From the NCBI GenBank assembly GCA_914767715.1, contig OU612070.1, forward strand, positions 19,024,025 through 19,088,024: DNA of 64,000 nt, read 5' to 3'. The notes below the pieces were generated by a model. That model was not told where the DNA came from and searched no databases. It saw nothing but the letters and a program-made list of their open reading frames with translations. The position numbers were made by a program, and so were the translations under genes. Of the stretch, positions 41,501 through 51,120 are shown in pieces. This DNA is from Membranipora membranacea (Eukaryota > Bryozoa > Gymnolaemata > Cheilostomatida > Membraniporidae). Positions within the stretch are counted from its first letter, which is position 1. Every line of letters begins with the position of its first letter.

Positions 41501-44500
41501 GACAAAAAAATGTAGAAAATTGCGCTCTCCGATCAACTTACTATCGAGGTCAAGTGACTGTAAAAGTCTCTCAACTCCATCATTATCTGTGTTCTCTATC
41601 TGGTAATCCAATCTGTCCACAGTGGATTGCTCCTCTGTGATCTTCTGGTCTAGCTCTTGAATATGCTGATATATCCTCTGCATATCGGGGATGCTGTCTC
41701 CAGCTGTAGTCAGAAGCTCATCCTCTTCACTGTGATATACCGCTCCGGCAGCATCCCTCAACTCAGCGCATAGTTCAGCTTTCTTCAATAGGACCAATCA
41801 AACAATGTTGTCCTCTCTTTAACAAGACAGGACTAGCTATCATAAATACTTTAGACTAAGTTTGGTCCATTTGCCTGCATTCCGAGCTGTTCCGTTCAAC
41901 TGGTCATGCTGCGGGCAAAGGCCCGTGACCAGTGGAAGGGAGTAAATGGAATACAGGCAATTGGATTAAACTTGATCTATAAATACTTGCACCTACTGGT
42001 AAAAACTTACTCCAAACTTCAGTTGTCTCAAAGGATGCAGCCTGGTGTCCTTAGCAGCACTAAGTTTGCACACTGCTGCTCACATTGCTTACACCAATCT
42101 AATCTAGGATCGGGTAGGTCAGGGTTTGTCTGCCCTGGCTCATACAATGTTCCGTTCTATCACATACGATAATATTATCATGTAACTTTCGTCCTTGTCA
42201 TTGTCCGGCATATGGTCACATGGTCGGACTATATGACCATGTGATAAATGATACAATGTTCTCACCTTGGTTTGATGCTGAAGTATCTGGATCCTTTTCT
42301 CATTCTTCCAAAGCGCAAAGTTTTCTCTGCCTTCAGCCATGGTCAGCTTCGCACTGGATGCTTTCCAAACACAAAATTAAAAGTTAGAACTCATTGCTCA
42401 GCCTATTTCCTGTTCCAGATTGGTGATCCACCAACCTAGTTACACTTTTCTTTGACCCAGAGGTCTTATTCATCCCTCCCAACCAAGCCTGCTGCTTGTT
42501 TTCCCTACAATTTGGCAACGCGATGCAGGCAAGACACTGAGAATGTATAGTCATTTAACTAGATATCTCTGGAACTCTTAGCATTGTATGGAATTCAATG
42601 CCATCTATGAACATGATCACCAAGTATTAGTGTTAGCTGGTTAATTCAGACATTATGATTCAGACCTGTTATGCAGACAAGGAGAATTGATCCCTTCAGC
42701 CAGATCTCAATGCATTCTAGTGTCACTTAATTCAGACTCTGCTCAATTGGGACAAATTTTTGTGGTCCCAGAGGTTTGAATTAAGTGAACTGCACAGTAT
42801 TGGTGTTTTACAAACCTGATCCCAGATACACAGAATGTTCCTTTTGCTGTATTGAAGTAAAGATAAGCAAAAATGAAGTGAAACTGGTTCACTTAAATCA
42901 CTTCCCCAGTCTACTAAGCTGAGCAAGCCTTTATCAGCAGTATTTATTGAGTCATACGTTGGAAATTCATAGTTAATGCTACGGTAGATTTTCTAAGTCA
43001 CTATCTAGGAAATCCCATGACTCAGGGTTTCCCCCCCCCCCCCCCCCGCCAAACCCAATGGAACTTCATCATAGCAGTAAAAAGAAATCTGTGGGCTATA
43101 ATCATAGAGTTATTATATACTCTAGAGTGGACAATGTGTACAAAAATAGCATCAGTTTTTGTCCTTCTTAATTATTGCGAAATCCATGACACAACCAATC
43201 TGGTTGTGCATGGCTAGTGCCTGTATCATATAACTTATCATTGAGAATATACGTATTGGGTATGGAAATTTAGATTTTTAGAGCGCTTAGAGCCATTTTT
43301 TCGGAAATTTTTTGTATGTTACACTATGTGGATCACTTGCAGGTATTCTCACTATCAATTCTATGACGCAACGAAATCTGGTTGTGCGTGGATAGTGCAT
43401 GAATCATTGACTTTATCATTGAAAATATTAGAATTTGACATACAACTTTAGTTTATGGAGCACTTATAGCCATTTTTTTCAGAGAATCTCACATGTAACA
43501 CCATTTACATCACCTGCAGGTATTTTCTCTTCCAGTCAGTATAAAAGTTTTCTTATTCTCCCATTAAAGTAAGCCAAATATAAACCGCAAACACATGAGC
43601 TTAAGTCGCAATGACAGGGCTAGCTGTTTTCTGCCACAAGTCAATCTGGACAAGCATGTATCGTGAGTTATCCATTCGACGTTTTCTTGATACTCAGCAA
43701 CTCAGCATGAATAACTCTATGGCTATAATAGGCAAAAGCGACCTGTTCCACTGTAATAAAATTGATTATTAATAATCAATGTAAAATCCCATACCAGTTG
43801 AGAGCTACTGCGTATGGGATTTTACACTGATTATTAATAATCAATTTTATTACAGTGGAACAGGTAGCGCTTTTGCGCTGTGTTATGTATAATTGTATCA
43901 GTATATGAATGAGTAAAGACAAAAGTAGTGTTAGACTATACACATGACTGCCACAGCTTTTGTTTTTTAATAGCTTTTTTATTAGCCATGTGTTGTCCAT
44001 TGCACACCAAAGATCAACAATGTTGAAAGTAAATGCAGCATTTTAAGAAAAACATGTTTGGACATGCATAAAAGTGATAACATTTTGCAAGGCAGCATCA
44101 CCATGAGGTAATATCTAGGCTTGTAACGGGTTTTGGATTGGGAAAACCAAAACCCGTGGCCGCAGGACAAGGCTAAAACAGAACAGCATCATGTAATAGC
44201 AGTGAATAGTTATATGTATATATCAGTTATCTCATATTGTCACACACATTTTCTGACACTCCTTTCATATAAGTCAAAAAAGTGAAAGCTTTGGTGAAAT
44301 CAAGGATTAAGAGACAAGGAGATGCAACAAATATAGCCTCAGTCTTTTTCATAATATATTGAAGTGTGCCACAGTATCTCCCCATTATTAATTTTAATGT
44401 GTAAATGGGGCTGTATGAATGTGGCCTCCTTGGTGAAATAAACCAATTATTCTTTCATTATCTGGAACTTCACTATCCCTGTCTTATGACCTATCCACAG

Positions 44501-47500
44501 GTTGTCTTCCCTGACACATAATCCACCCATCTCATCCAGCTCTTTCAGCCTTTCATCTACTATCTCCTGTAGGATTCTTCCTGTCAATGTCAGAAGTTTG
44601 TTTGTTATATAAATTTTGGCTGTTATGAAGTGCTTGTTCTGTTCACTGTGACATCATAATGCAGAGAGTGAGAGTTACCTTCCCTTATGAAACGCACTCT
44701 TCCACCATCAATAATTTTTACCATGAAGAGCTTTGAATTTTTTACCATGCGAAGCTGACATATCTCAATCACAAGGAACTGCCTGGCTATAACATGCATT
44801 GGTCTTTATGTACTCTTCAACTATGGCTTGAAGAGCAACTGGTGAATCTCAATCTTGGTTTTGTAGTTTTTAAAAAAATGGAAGTACCAAAATGGAGCTG
44901 AGCCTTTCACATCCATTTTGGATTGATTTTCTGTTCGAGATCTACCACAAAGATATTTTTGAACAGAAAACTTGTAATTGAGAATTTTTCGAGCTGGTAA
45001 AGATTTAATATTGGTCAGCCTGCCTCACCATTTCTGGAGACCAGAGTTATGGTCCCTCTATCCTCAGAAGCTACCCATGAGGTTCCCCCTTCATCTGCTA
45101 CTAATCCCCACGGCTTGTCTACTTTGGCGCTCCAATCTATCGTCCAGCTTCTCCCGATGAGATACTTCTGTACAGTGTTGTATGTGCTGTCACCAATGAT
45201 CAGTGCGTTTGGTTGAGAGGCGGTTAGGCCATCAGGCCTACTGTTCCTGATGATGGTGAATTCTTTCTTGCCCGTTTGTGTGTTGTACACTACTACATCA
45301 TTTGAGGAAGCATGACTAACACACATCTTCTCCCCAAGCACTGCCATGTCTGTGACGTCTATAACTGCTGCCTCCCATTGCTTGACCTTCTTGTAGTTGA
45401 AATCATATACAAACTTGGTGGTTCTTCTTGAACCTTGTTCCCTAAAGCTGATGTATATGTGCTCGCACTCAACTTCTACTGAACCGGCTTCCATAGCAGG
45501 GAGTATTGTCTTGATCTTTGCTCCTGATGTTGAATCTAGAACCACCAAACCATGTTTTGTTGCTGCCAAAACATCTCCGTTCGGTGCTATCTTGACATCA
45601 TAGCATTCATCGTCCAAATTGAACTGAATTTCTGTGCCGAGCTTTCTCACTTGGGTTTGGTCTACAAAAATCATGAGAAAATAACCATATCCATTTCATC
45701 TAATGTGACAGAGTTTATGGTTCCTGTATAGGTGACACGTAGCATTCTAAGGAGTTGATCTAAATTAAGATACAAATTAGTCATCTGTTCCTACCATAGG
45801 CATCAAGCTCTTCGACCAACGCGACCACATCAGATCCACTACAATCTTTGTTCGTAAGTTGGTGGATGAAGCCCAATAGTGTCTGCTCGCTATTAATGTC
45901 TCCCACCAACTTTTTGAGTTGCTGGTGCAATTGATTAATTGTCTGCAATGATTTGCTCACGACTGGCAACATATCTTTTGGTGCAGCATCACAGAGTAAC
46001 ATGGCTGACTTCTTCAAATCTGCCACTAGTTTGTCTTTCTAGAATATGAGTAAACAAAACCGATGTAAATGCCATACTGTGTCAAAACATTTAGATCATA
46101 TCTTCATATCTGTGTCACCTTCACTCTGAGCATATCCTCTGGCCAACATTTGATTGCTAAGGACAGCGCTACCATCTATTGCAGCGTTGCTCCACGGTAT
46201 CTATATGAATGCTCTACCGATATCCTACCTGATTGTGTAGTGTCTCAATACTTTTACTCTTGTCACTCTTCCAAAATTTTAACGCTTCTCTTCCTTTTTC
46301 CACAAGTGCAACAACTTCTTCTCCACACTGATCATCATGTGCATTCCTAAAAAAGGTAGTATCTGATTGAAATAATGAAGTTCAACCTAAGAGACTGAAA
46401 TGAGGCACAAATACGGAAACGTACTGCTATAAGTACCAGTTTGATCGCGACTAGAAAATGCTGTACTGGTTTGAAATTCAGAAACAACCCTGGAATGATA
46501 ACGAAATCAATCATCCAATACATCAAATACTATTCCATACAGTTATAGCACACTAAGAACACTTATGGCAGAATGAAAATAGACCAAAGGATCCTTGTGC
46601 AAAGAAAGTGGTCACATATAGTACATACACTCACAACCTCCTCAGCACTGTCTGATACTTTGCAATTCATCTCAAAAATACAATGTCAGCAATTGCGTTT
46701 AATACTTTCTGCTTAGACCCCCTTTCCTTTCACATGAACATCAGAACTTCCAAGATGTAATATGATGTCCCATTAATATTGATACACACACAGTATATTA
46801 CAACTATATGCATAGCACAAACATTGCACAGGCCCCAAACCTTGCTGTTCTGTCTAGGACAATGGCAGAGCAACCCTGAAAAGCCAACCCCCACTTGACC
46901 CCATCAGAACGACAAACTCCGCCAAATGCCCCCATCGCCCAAACAGACCTAGGACTTTAGGAGAGAGCACCTGTATTGGGATTCACTGTGACTCAAGTCA
47001 TTCTACTCACTCGCTAAGAGTCTCACCATTCTCCAGCTGCTTCCTCAAAGATGGTAGGCTTTTTTGGAAGTGATCCGCCCATCTGCAGATTTGGTATTCT
47101 TTTGGTTGGTCAGTCAGGTCTTCTGTGCAAGTGGGACATTTTGTATCTTGTCCATGTTGTCTCTTCCATACCTCATCTGTTAAGTATTTAACCACATTAT
47201 GATTTACATCGCAGAAAGCCTTACCCTCAAATAACCTGCAAACATGTACTGATAGAACCTCCATAGAATCATTGCACGTGAGCACCTTCAGAGGTTATCT
47301 GTCGGGTCTTTCAATTAGAATTAGCCATGCTTTACTAAAGCGAATTATCACTATATCTTCGCTCAACATTATCACTCACTTGGTCTTTCAATAATGAAAA
47401 ATCGCTCCCAAATCGCTCACTCAGAATGTATATAATTCCATCATTGACTGAGCGATTTGGAAGCGAGAGCCTAGCAGGTATTACTCATTCACTGAGTGGA

Positions 47501-50500
47501 CGAACAGATCGTGATTTCGGCTGGTACTAACTGAAAGACCCCCCCCCCAGGTCTCCGTAATACTTACATCCTTGGCAAGCCTGAGGTATGCAATCTCAAG
47601 CATGCAATCTATCCACAGCCCAAGCCCCTCATGCTAATTAGTATCTAAGAAGTTGGTTACCAATGATCATACCTAAACATTGAAGACAACAGAGATGTTG
47701 GCAGGGTAGTATTCTCAGCTGTTTTACCTCCATACATATCCCACATTCTAACCCTCTACTCAAGGACTCCACCACTGATGAAGCCTTTCCTCTCCCTGCT
47801 GACAAGTTATCTACTGCTGCCATGACTCGCAGCTGGTTATTTATCACAACTGATGGTGTTAATGTCCCCACTTACTTGATAGCTGTTTTGTGTTACTGTA
47901 CAAAGTATAGAAAATATAAAGTTATGGTCAAACTAGCTAGCTAACTAGCTTTAGTCAAATGACTCTTACAAAACGGATGTTATTGCTAGTATTAGTAAAG
48001 TGGGAATCCCAGTCATTCAATCGTTGCTTAGCTTATTAGCAGTTCTTGGCAAGGTTGCCAATTTTGACATTTTAACAAACAAAAGAAAAAAACTGCTTTC
48101 ACTGACAGCAGTGATTGATTGAATTACAATACACTTTCTATATCAGGGTTGATAATGAATTACATGCATTTGGTAGTTCTTAGACTTGCCATGTGCCACT
48201 CTTTTTTGGCAGCTTCACAAGACTAGGTAGTGCTCGTATAGGTATTTTACATAAATTTTGTCCACCCTCTAGCTGCTGGCAGCTTGCCAGTAGGATGGTA
48301 GAGAATCTGATCTAGAATTATTCTTAAGTTTGTGTGCACTATGATACTCCAACTTCTGATGCTGAGATGATGACTGTTTGTCTGCCAAGGTTCTTACTGG
48401 AGGCTGTTTTTTACATTATCCACCATCAATCATCAACTATATGAATAGGCTAACATCGATCTACCTCATTGTGTATCTGTGTTGTATCTATAGTTGTCTG
48501 GTGGTCTGTTTGAAATAGTAAAAATGCGCTTGCTGCTTTGTTTGAGGGCGGGCATTCTGAAGATTGAAAATAAATTGCATAACATGAACCGACCTCATAT
48601 CAGTTTGAGAACCCTCCAGTCCTAGTTGAATGCCGCCAGATCCAGTGTTGAAACATAAAACTCCTCATGCTGAGGTGCAGTCTTATTCTTGTTAAAAACC
48701 ATCTTGTTGCTACTGACTTATAATGGGGAGAGAGCTTATGTATCTTTTGGAGGTTGGAACTTTGTTACCTCAATTTAATTTCTCATGATGTGAGATTTTT
48801 AAACCAGTTATTTTGAAAAACGACCATTGTATTTCTGTGTATGTTCAGACACTGTATGATACAGATATGATAAATTTGTTGCAGATTTTACCACAGTACA
48901 GAGGGAAGGAGCAGGCTGGTACACTGTTATACATACCGTCATACTATGACTACGTTAGACTGAGAAACTACCTACAGAAAGAAAGGATTGAAACGTCACT
49001 TGTCTGCGAGTGAGTATGCTAAAACTATATGATGAAAAAGAGATTTCCCACAGTGCATCCACCGATTAAGTAGTATCCCCTCCTCTGGTCCAGCTCACAC
49101 TGATCATGTGATATAATATTGCATGTATATCTCTGATCGAAAGAGAGTGAAATAATTCACTTAGCATGAGTACCATCACCATAAGTGATAACCCAAGTTC
49201 AATGGTATTAATAAATGCGGGTACATGTTAGGAGATACACATGACGATTAGTATAGTCTCGCTGTCGGTGTGGGTCCAGCCTCTGAATAATGGTGATAAG
49301 CTCTTGTTGTTACTGATGACTTTAACTAGATACCAATACAGTAGGCTAAGCTTGATGGTTAAAGTATGGATGACCATAAGATATGACATTTGGTGAGTGA
49401 CTGTGAGTGACTATCATTTGCTTGTGAATGAGTGAATCATAGACAATCTGCAAATAACAGTTCTATATGTTGTTCTCTTTTTAAAAGATAACTCAACTAG
49501 ATCACTAGTTAATTTAGTTTGGTGTTTGACTAAACTACATGGTGCCAACTAGTTATTTTTAAACCAAGTTTTTAGGAGTTGTCTATCAAATGTCAAAGGG
49601 TTGACGACTCCTCAATATAAGGTCCAAAAGTGGAATAAAGTCAACAGTTGATGTAAAAAAGTAGCAGATGCACGAGTTTACATCTGATGGTTCTTCTCAA
49701 AGTGACCAATTTGCTTCTTTAAATATTTTGTTGTATTACGGATACGGGTTTGCGTGCAACAGGTTGGTCTAATGGTAAGCGTCATGACTGCTAACCTGAG
49801 TTCCTGGGTAACAGATTAGTTTTGACCATCTAACAGTACAAGGTACTGGTGATTGGTTGAATAGCTGACATAGGTTACTAGTCTGAGTGGGTGACAATTC
49901 TAAATCTAGTCCCAAGTGCCCCCCCAGAGCCCCTATGCACGAATACCTAGTTATGCAGAGCCTAAAAATTCATGCATATCTATATTTCTTTACAGATACA
50001 CCAGTGATAAAGCCATCAGAAGAGCTAAGAAGAAATTCTTCACTAAAGAAACACATTTCATGTTATATACTGAAAGAGTTCACTTCTTCAGACGGTAAGA
50101 AACTGAACCGACAAGGAGTACGTGATTTAGCCTTGTCACGTAGTTTGCAACATGAGTTGAGATCCGATGTTTGATCATGAAGGTGGAAATGAGTTTGGAA
50201 CTAAAGTGTGGATGCCCCTATAAAAGTGTATTGCTGCAGACAATTATTTTTTTCTTCAAATATGCCATTAGATGAAAAGTAATCATGTTACCTGCAATGT
50301 AACTCCCCGCCATTTCTTGCTCATACTCTCAATGGGTCTAAACCCTATGTCATTACAAACAATTTGTATCTAATTTGCAGGATGCATTTGCGGAAGATTC
50401 GGCAGTTGATATTCTATTCTCTGCCTACATATCCACAGTTCTTCTCAGAGATTTGTAACATGTATAAGACCACCCAGCAAGCTGACGCTTCATGCCTTGT

Positions 50501-50621
50501 GTTATTCTCCAACTTGGATGCATATAAACTGTCAATGTGTGTAGGCACTGAACGCACGCGTCACATGATCAACAATAACAAGAATGTGTTCATGTTTGTC
50601 ACTGGTGATGATGAAAGGTGA
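13060..50621 (+). CDS. UTP25: UTP25 (DEF/DIEXF), small-subunit processome component, 20 coding exons
   Basis: Exons: 13060-13193, 14114-14174, 14865-15006, 15326-15463, 25308-25498, 25981-26122, 26545-26636, 31009-31129, 31585-31688, 32064-32149, 33119-33193, 33638-33752, 34199-34277, 34699-34855, 37905-38001, 38676-38844, 39268-39416, 48885-49009, 49996-50094, 50381-50621. They total 2517 bases (838 aa; human about 756), and every junction is GT/AG with matching phase. Residues 1-45 are basic, 60-300 are very acidic and Ser/Asp/Glu-rich, and the rest is the conserved UTP25 domain: [103 protein letters not shown]. The family is a nucleolar U3 snoRNP factor for 18S rRNA maturation, structurally a DEAD-box fold without ATPase motifs. 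DQAD in place of DEAD and no GKT loop agree with that. Introns 4, 7, 14 and 17 host other genes. The start is chosen because ATGGGACTC opens the basic N terminus typical of the family. Confidence 0.95.
14362..14490. repeat. Solo fragment of the repeat also found at 4099 and 23281
   Basis: TTCTGCGCATG, CAGCTCTGGG, GAGCTGATCT, GGAATTCCGAAG and ACCTGCTCTGGTG occur in the same order as at about 4099-4216, with clear divergence. This is an old copy of the same element in UTP25 intron 2. Confidence 0.6.
16430..16960 (-). mobile_element. tRNA-derived SINE, copy 2
   Basis: Same element as at 2060-2620, carried along in the duplication. On the minus strand the A box lies near 16647-16666 and the B box near 16591-16603. 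A single-base difference makes the accidental plus-strand open frame longer here (153 codons); it resembles no protein. Confidence 0.6.
17479..20433 (-). mobile_element. Non-LTR retrotransposon (CR1/Rex1-like clade), 5'-truncated and frameshifted
   Basis: Reading leftwards on the minus strand, an endonuclease domain (about 20429-19022) shows [38 protein letters not shown] and GDSDHF. A reverse transcriptase follows (19035-17620) with [71 protein letters not shown] and IIKYADDT. A single-base frame change near 19035 splits the original single ORF. The 5' end is truncated with no ORF1, and the upstream codons to 20581 are flanking DNA. The 3' end is a run of ATTG/CAAT repeats at 17479-17514, as in many CR1-group elements. 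In motif A the catalytic Asp is Glu, and GDFN of the endonuclease is GDFH, so the copy is very probably dead. Comparison with copy 1 (about 2845-2852) shows the empty site and leaves only about four bases (TGAT) shared at the junctions. Confidence 0.9.
21983..22918 (+). CDS. Class A (rhodopsin-like) GPCR, orphan, single exon, 311 aa
   Basis: A single-exon frame with start context ACCATGGC. Seven hydrophobic segments are visible: about 21-45 (TNFLIL, the TM1 Asn), 52-75 (LAILDLL, the TM2 Asp), 85-112 (Cys before TM3, then TERC in place of DRY), 134-156, 173-202 (Pro in TM5), 216-242 (LCNTP in place of CWxP) and 252-275 (NFWIY in place of NPxxY). A basic third intracellular loop ([16 protein letters not shown]) and a short tail follow. 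These features place it in class A; the altered DRY and CWxP motifs and the lack of the TM4 Trp make it divergent, and no ligand can be proposed. It lies in sense orientation in UTP25 intron 4, in the duplicated segment; its sister at 5100 is broken. It sits at the plasma membrane if expressed. Regulation is unknown, but about 1.5 kb of upstream sequence is duplicated with it. Confidence 0.8.
   Translation: MAMGNKSMRIAYNIEISKGYAAVPIATFLLTLVTNFLILATFTVMKKKLLKDVFIMGLAILDLLTLIHVGASAVTFVKETVAVTDFICNLWALFVCVTLTSTGMFHCVICTERCLSIIKPVEHRLFLNKHNPYHLASGLVLTTFLAPMAYYVGLTYSGVLIAEFNAEIPTGLYRLNLNFFLTCAVPFTILPLILELVTHILIMRRVKTVVTHRRKGIKQTLKTVSLIIGLFYLCNTPAAIYMVWSGLFHDPPAALGFMCYHMACANSFMNFWIYLFTQPSFQEALKNLLPSLPRKLPNQIANEQRTQTTSL
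23277..25307. other. Rest of UTP25 intron 4, no gene seen
   Basis: 23281-23590 repeats the block found at 4147-4453 (GAATTCCGAAGCCATCTGAT and following sequence), here downstream of the receptor instead of upstream. The remainder is AT-rich intron. The open frames at 24520-24859 overlap on both strands and match nothing. Confidence 0.5.
27137..29973 (-). CDS. TALE-like homeobox protein, antisense in UTP25 intron 7
   Basis: Four minus-strand exons, all phase 0 at the joins: 29973-29914 (ATG), 29237-28956, 28414-28136 and 27691-27137, giving 391 aa and a stop. Residues 1-205 are low-complexity, rich in Tyr, Ser, Thr, Pro and His, as in activation regions. The homeodomain is at about residues 276-338. 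It has TALE length: a three-residue-longer loop with DNPYP between helices 1 and 2, against 60 residues in typical homeodomains. Helix 3 reads [11 protein letters not shown], keeping Trp48, Phe49, Asn51 and Arg53. Position 50 is Cys, as in POU homeodomains, not the small or Ile residue usual in TALE classes, and no POU-specific or MEIS/PBC domain is present. It is expected to be a nuclear DNA-binding factor. Host and guest are transcribed in opposite directions. Class placement needs a tree; that it is a homeobox gene is firm. Confidence 0.85.
32158..32257. repeat. Tandem duplication of a 50-base unit
   Basis: Two adjacent 50-base units (32158-32207 and 32208-32257) differ at two positions; each contains GTATATGTACATGTAT and ACAGTATATACCTGCAGTAT. 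The array starts 9 bases after the end of UTP25 exon 10, so it abuts the splice donor. Confidence 0.85.
35422..36912 (-). CDS. Small secreted cysteine-rich EMI-like protein with polybasic tail
   Basis: Four minus-strand exons: 36912-36755 (ATG), 36356-36198, 35780-35656 and 35516-35422, phases 2, 2, 1, giving 178 aa. An acceptor AG just upstream of the ATG suggests a separate 5' untranslated exon. Residues 1-19 ([19 protein letters not shown]) are a signal peptide. The mature part has eight cysteines: [32 protein letters not shown] and NNCF. The order W-C, then C-x6-WSAC-x2-Y-x2-R, then Y, then TCCHGY and a final C resembles an EMI domain (EMILIN/multimerin type), which mediates extracellular protein contacts. 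This is pattern recognition only. After an acidic helix the protein ends [11 protein letters not shown], a polybasic run after Gly that could be a proprotein-convertase and amidation site or a matrix-binding tail. It lies antisense in UTP25 intron 14. Confidence 0.65.
38425..38604. mobile_element. Short MITE, pogo/Tigger-like ends, copy 1
   Basis: The ends are inverted: TACAGTG then TTAATTCAAAC on the left, and the complement of the same words on the right (GTTTGAATTAA then CACTGTA). About 180 bases, flanked by TA. A diverged copy is at 42625-42800. It lies in UTP25 intron 15. Confidence 0.65.
39986..42353 (-). CDS. TRIM-like gene A: coiled coil plus propeller-like C terminus, no RING seen
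   Basis: Minus-strand exons 42353-42266, 41782-41542, 41131-40493 and 40122-39986, with phases 0, 1 and 1, joining to about 368 codons ending IHNSE and TAA. The first two exons are helical ([13 protein letters not shown], then a leucine-heptad stretch). The third encodes repeated beta-propeller-type blades ([37 protein letters not shown]) and the last completes a blade ([17 protein letters not shown]). Exon phases are the same as in genes B and C. The first exon seen enters in the middle of a codon, so upstream exons are required. None with RING or B-box cysteines was found between 42354 and gene B. The gene may therefore be truncated, may have lost its zinc fingers, or may be the downstream end of a longer model. 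It lies antisense in UTP25 intron 17. Confidence 0.75.
42625..42800. mobile_element. Short MITE, pogo/Tigger-like ends, copy 2
   Basis: About 80 percent similar by eye to 38425-38604, with GGTTAATTCAGAC at the left and AGGTTTGAATTAAGTGAACT at the right. It lies upstream of the first recognised exon of TRIM-like gene A. Confidence 0.6.
43183..43535. repeat. Two diverged tandem units of about 178 bases
   Basis: The first unit (43183-43360) and second unit (43361-43535) share in order ATGACACAAC or ATGACGCAAC, TCTGGTTGTGC, TTATCATTGA, GCCATTTTTT and CAGGTATT. No coding capacity. Confidence 0.7.
43731..43876. repeat. Near-perfect hairpin with about 62-base arms
   Basis: The left arm 43731-43793 and right arm 43813-43876 are reverse complements except for a two-base insertion and one mismatch. 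Both contain ACCTGTTCCACTGTAATAAA and its complement, then ATTATTAATAATCA, then AAAATCCCATA; the loop is 19 bases. It could be a fold-back MITE or a source of a hairpin RNA. It lies between TRIM-like genes A and B. Confidence 0.85.
44447..47823 (-). CDS. TRIM-like gene B: RING finger, coiled coil, propeller-like C terminus
   Basis: Six minus-strand exons: 47823-47673, 47176-47011, 46346-46229, 46038-45795, 45661-45029 and 44580-44447, giving 481 aa with consistent phases. The RING (about residues 27-71) is split by an intron: [20 protein letters not shown] then KCPTC, giving the C3HC4 ligands typical of E3 ubiquitin ligases. No B-box exon was found between the RING and the coiled-coil region (residues 107-225), where gene C has one. 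The C-terminal part (residues 227-481) carries blade-like repeats ([53 protein letters not shown]), NHL-like in character. Start: the in-frame ATG at 47823; upstream codons would need a GTG. An E3 ligase role with a substrate-binding propeller is inferred. Antisense in UTP25 intron 17. Confidence 0.85.
47305..47546. mobile_element. MITE with about 22-base terminal inverted repeats
   Basis: GGTCTTTCAATTAGAATTAG at the left is matched by the complement of CTAACTGAAAGACC at the right. Inner words AATCGCTCACTCA and TGAGCGATTTGG are also inverted. It lies in the first intron of TRIM-like gene B. A short C run abuts the right end, so target duplication is unclear. Confidence 0.6.
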
Positions 50622-50968
50622 TGACATGGAGTCATAGTAGGTAATATGTCACCTTAGTCTGGGTGGTCTTAATACTTCAAGATGGCATGTTTGCATCATT
50701 GCAGACCACCCACCCAACCTTCATATGGCATGAGATAGATTTTTCCTGCATTAGAGTTTTCACCTTTGACTGGTCGGCTGCTGAGAGTAGACTTAGACAA
50801 AATACTGGCAAATCAAAATTTAACCATGTTTATTCAGAATCAACAGTATGACGAATAGTTGCATTATTTCACATAAATCTTTTTTCATACACTAGTCAAT
50901 AAGACATCAGTTATTTATTTGTGTCAACAATGCATATATACCTGTAATATTGACAGTATCTAACTAAA

Positions 50969-50974
50969 AATAAA
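50969..50974 (+). terminator. Possible polyadenylation signal of UTP25
   Basis: AATAAA occurs 348 bases after the UTP25 stop, within the 500-base spacer to the convergent gene C. Confidence 0.35.
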
Positions 50975-51120
50975 ATCACGAAGTATAGATTTTGATAATC
51001 TGTGTATAGAATGTTGAGCAGCATTTGTAAGTAAAGAAGTCCATTTGTGGGAAGTCATTTGAACAGTCCCTTCTGTGTCACCGTTTGATATGTGAATGAG
51101 TTAAGATGGACACTGAATCT

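Noticed and set aside
47824-47871. Upstream extension of TRIM-like gene B
   Set aside because: The extension starts with GTG; the first ATG in frame is at 47823, with a good context.
49755-49830. tRNA-like A-box sequence GGTCTAATGGTAAGCGTC
   Set aside because: No matching B box or acceptor stem at the right distance; at most a relic of a tRNA-derived repeat.
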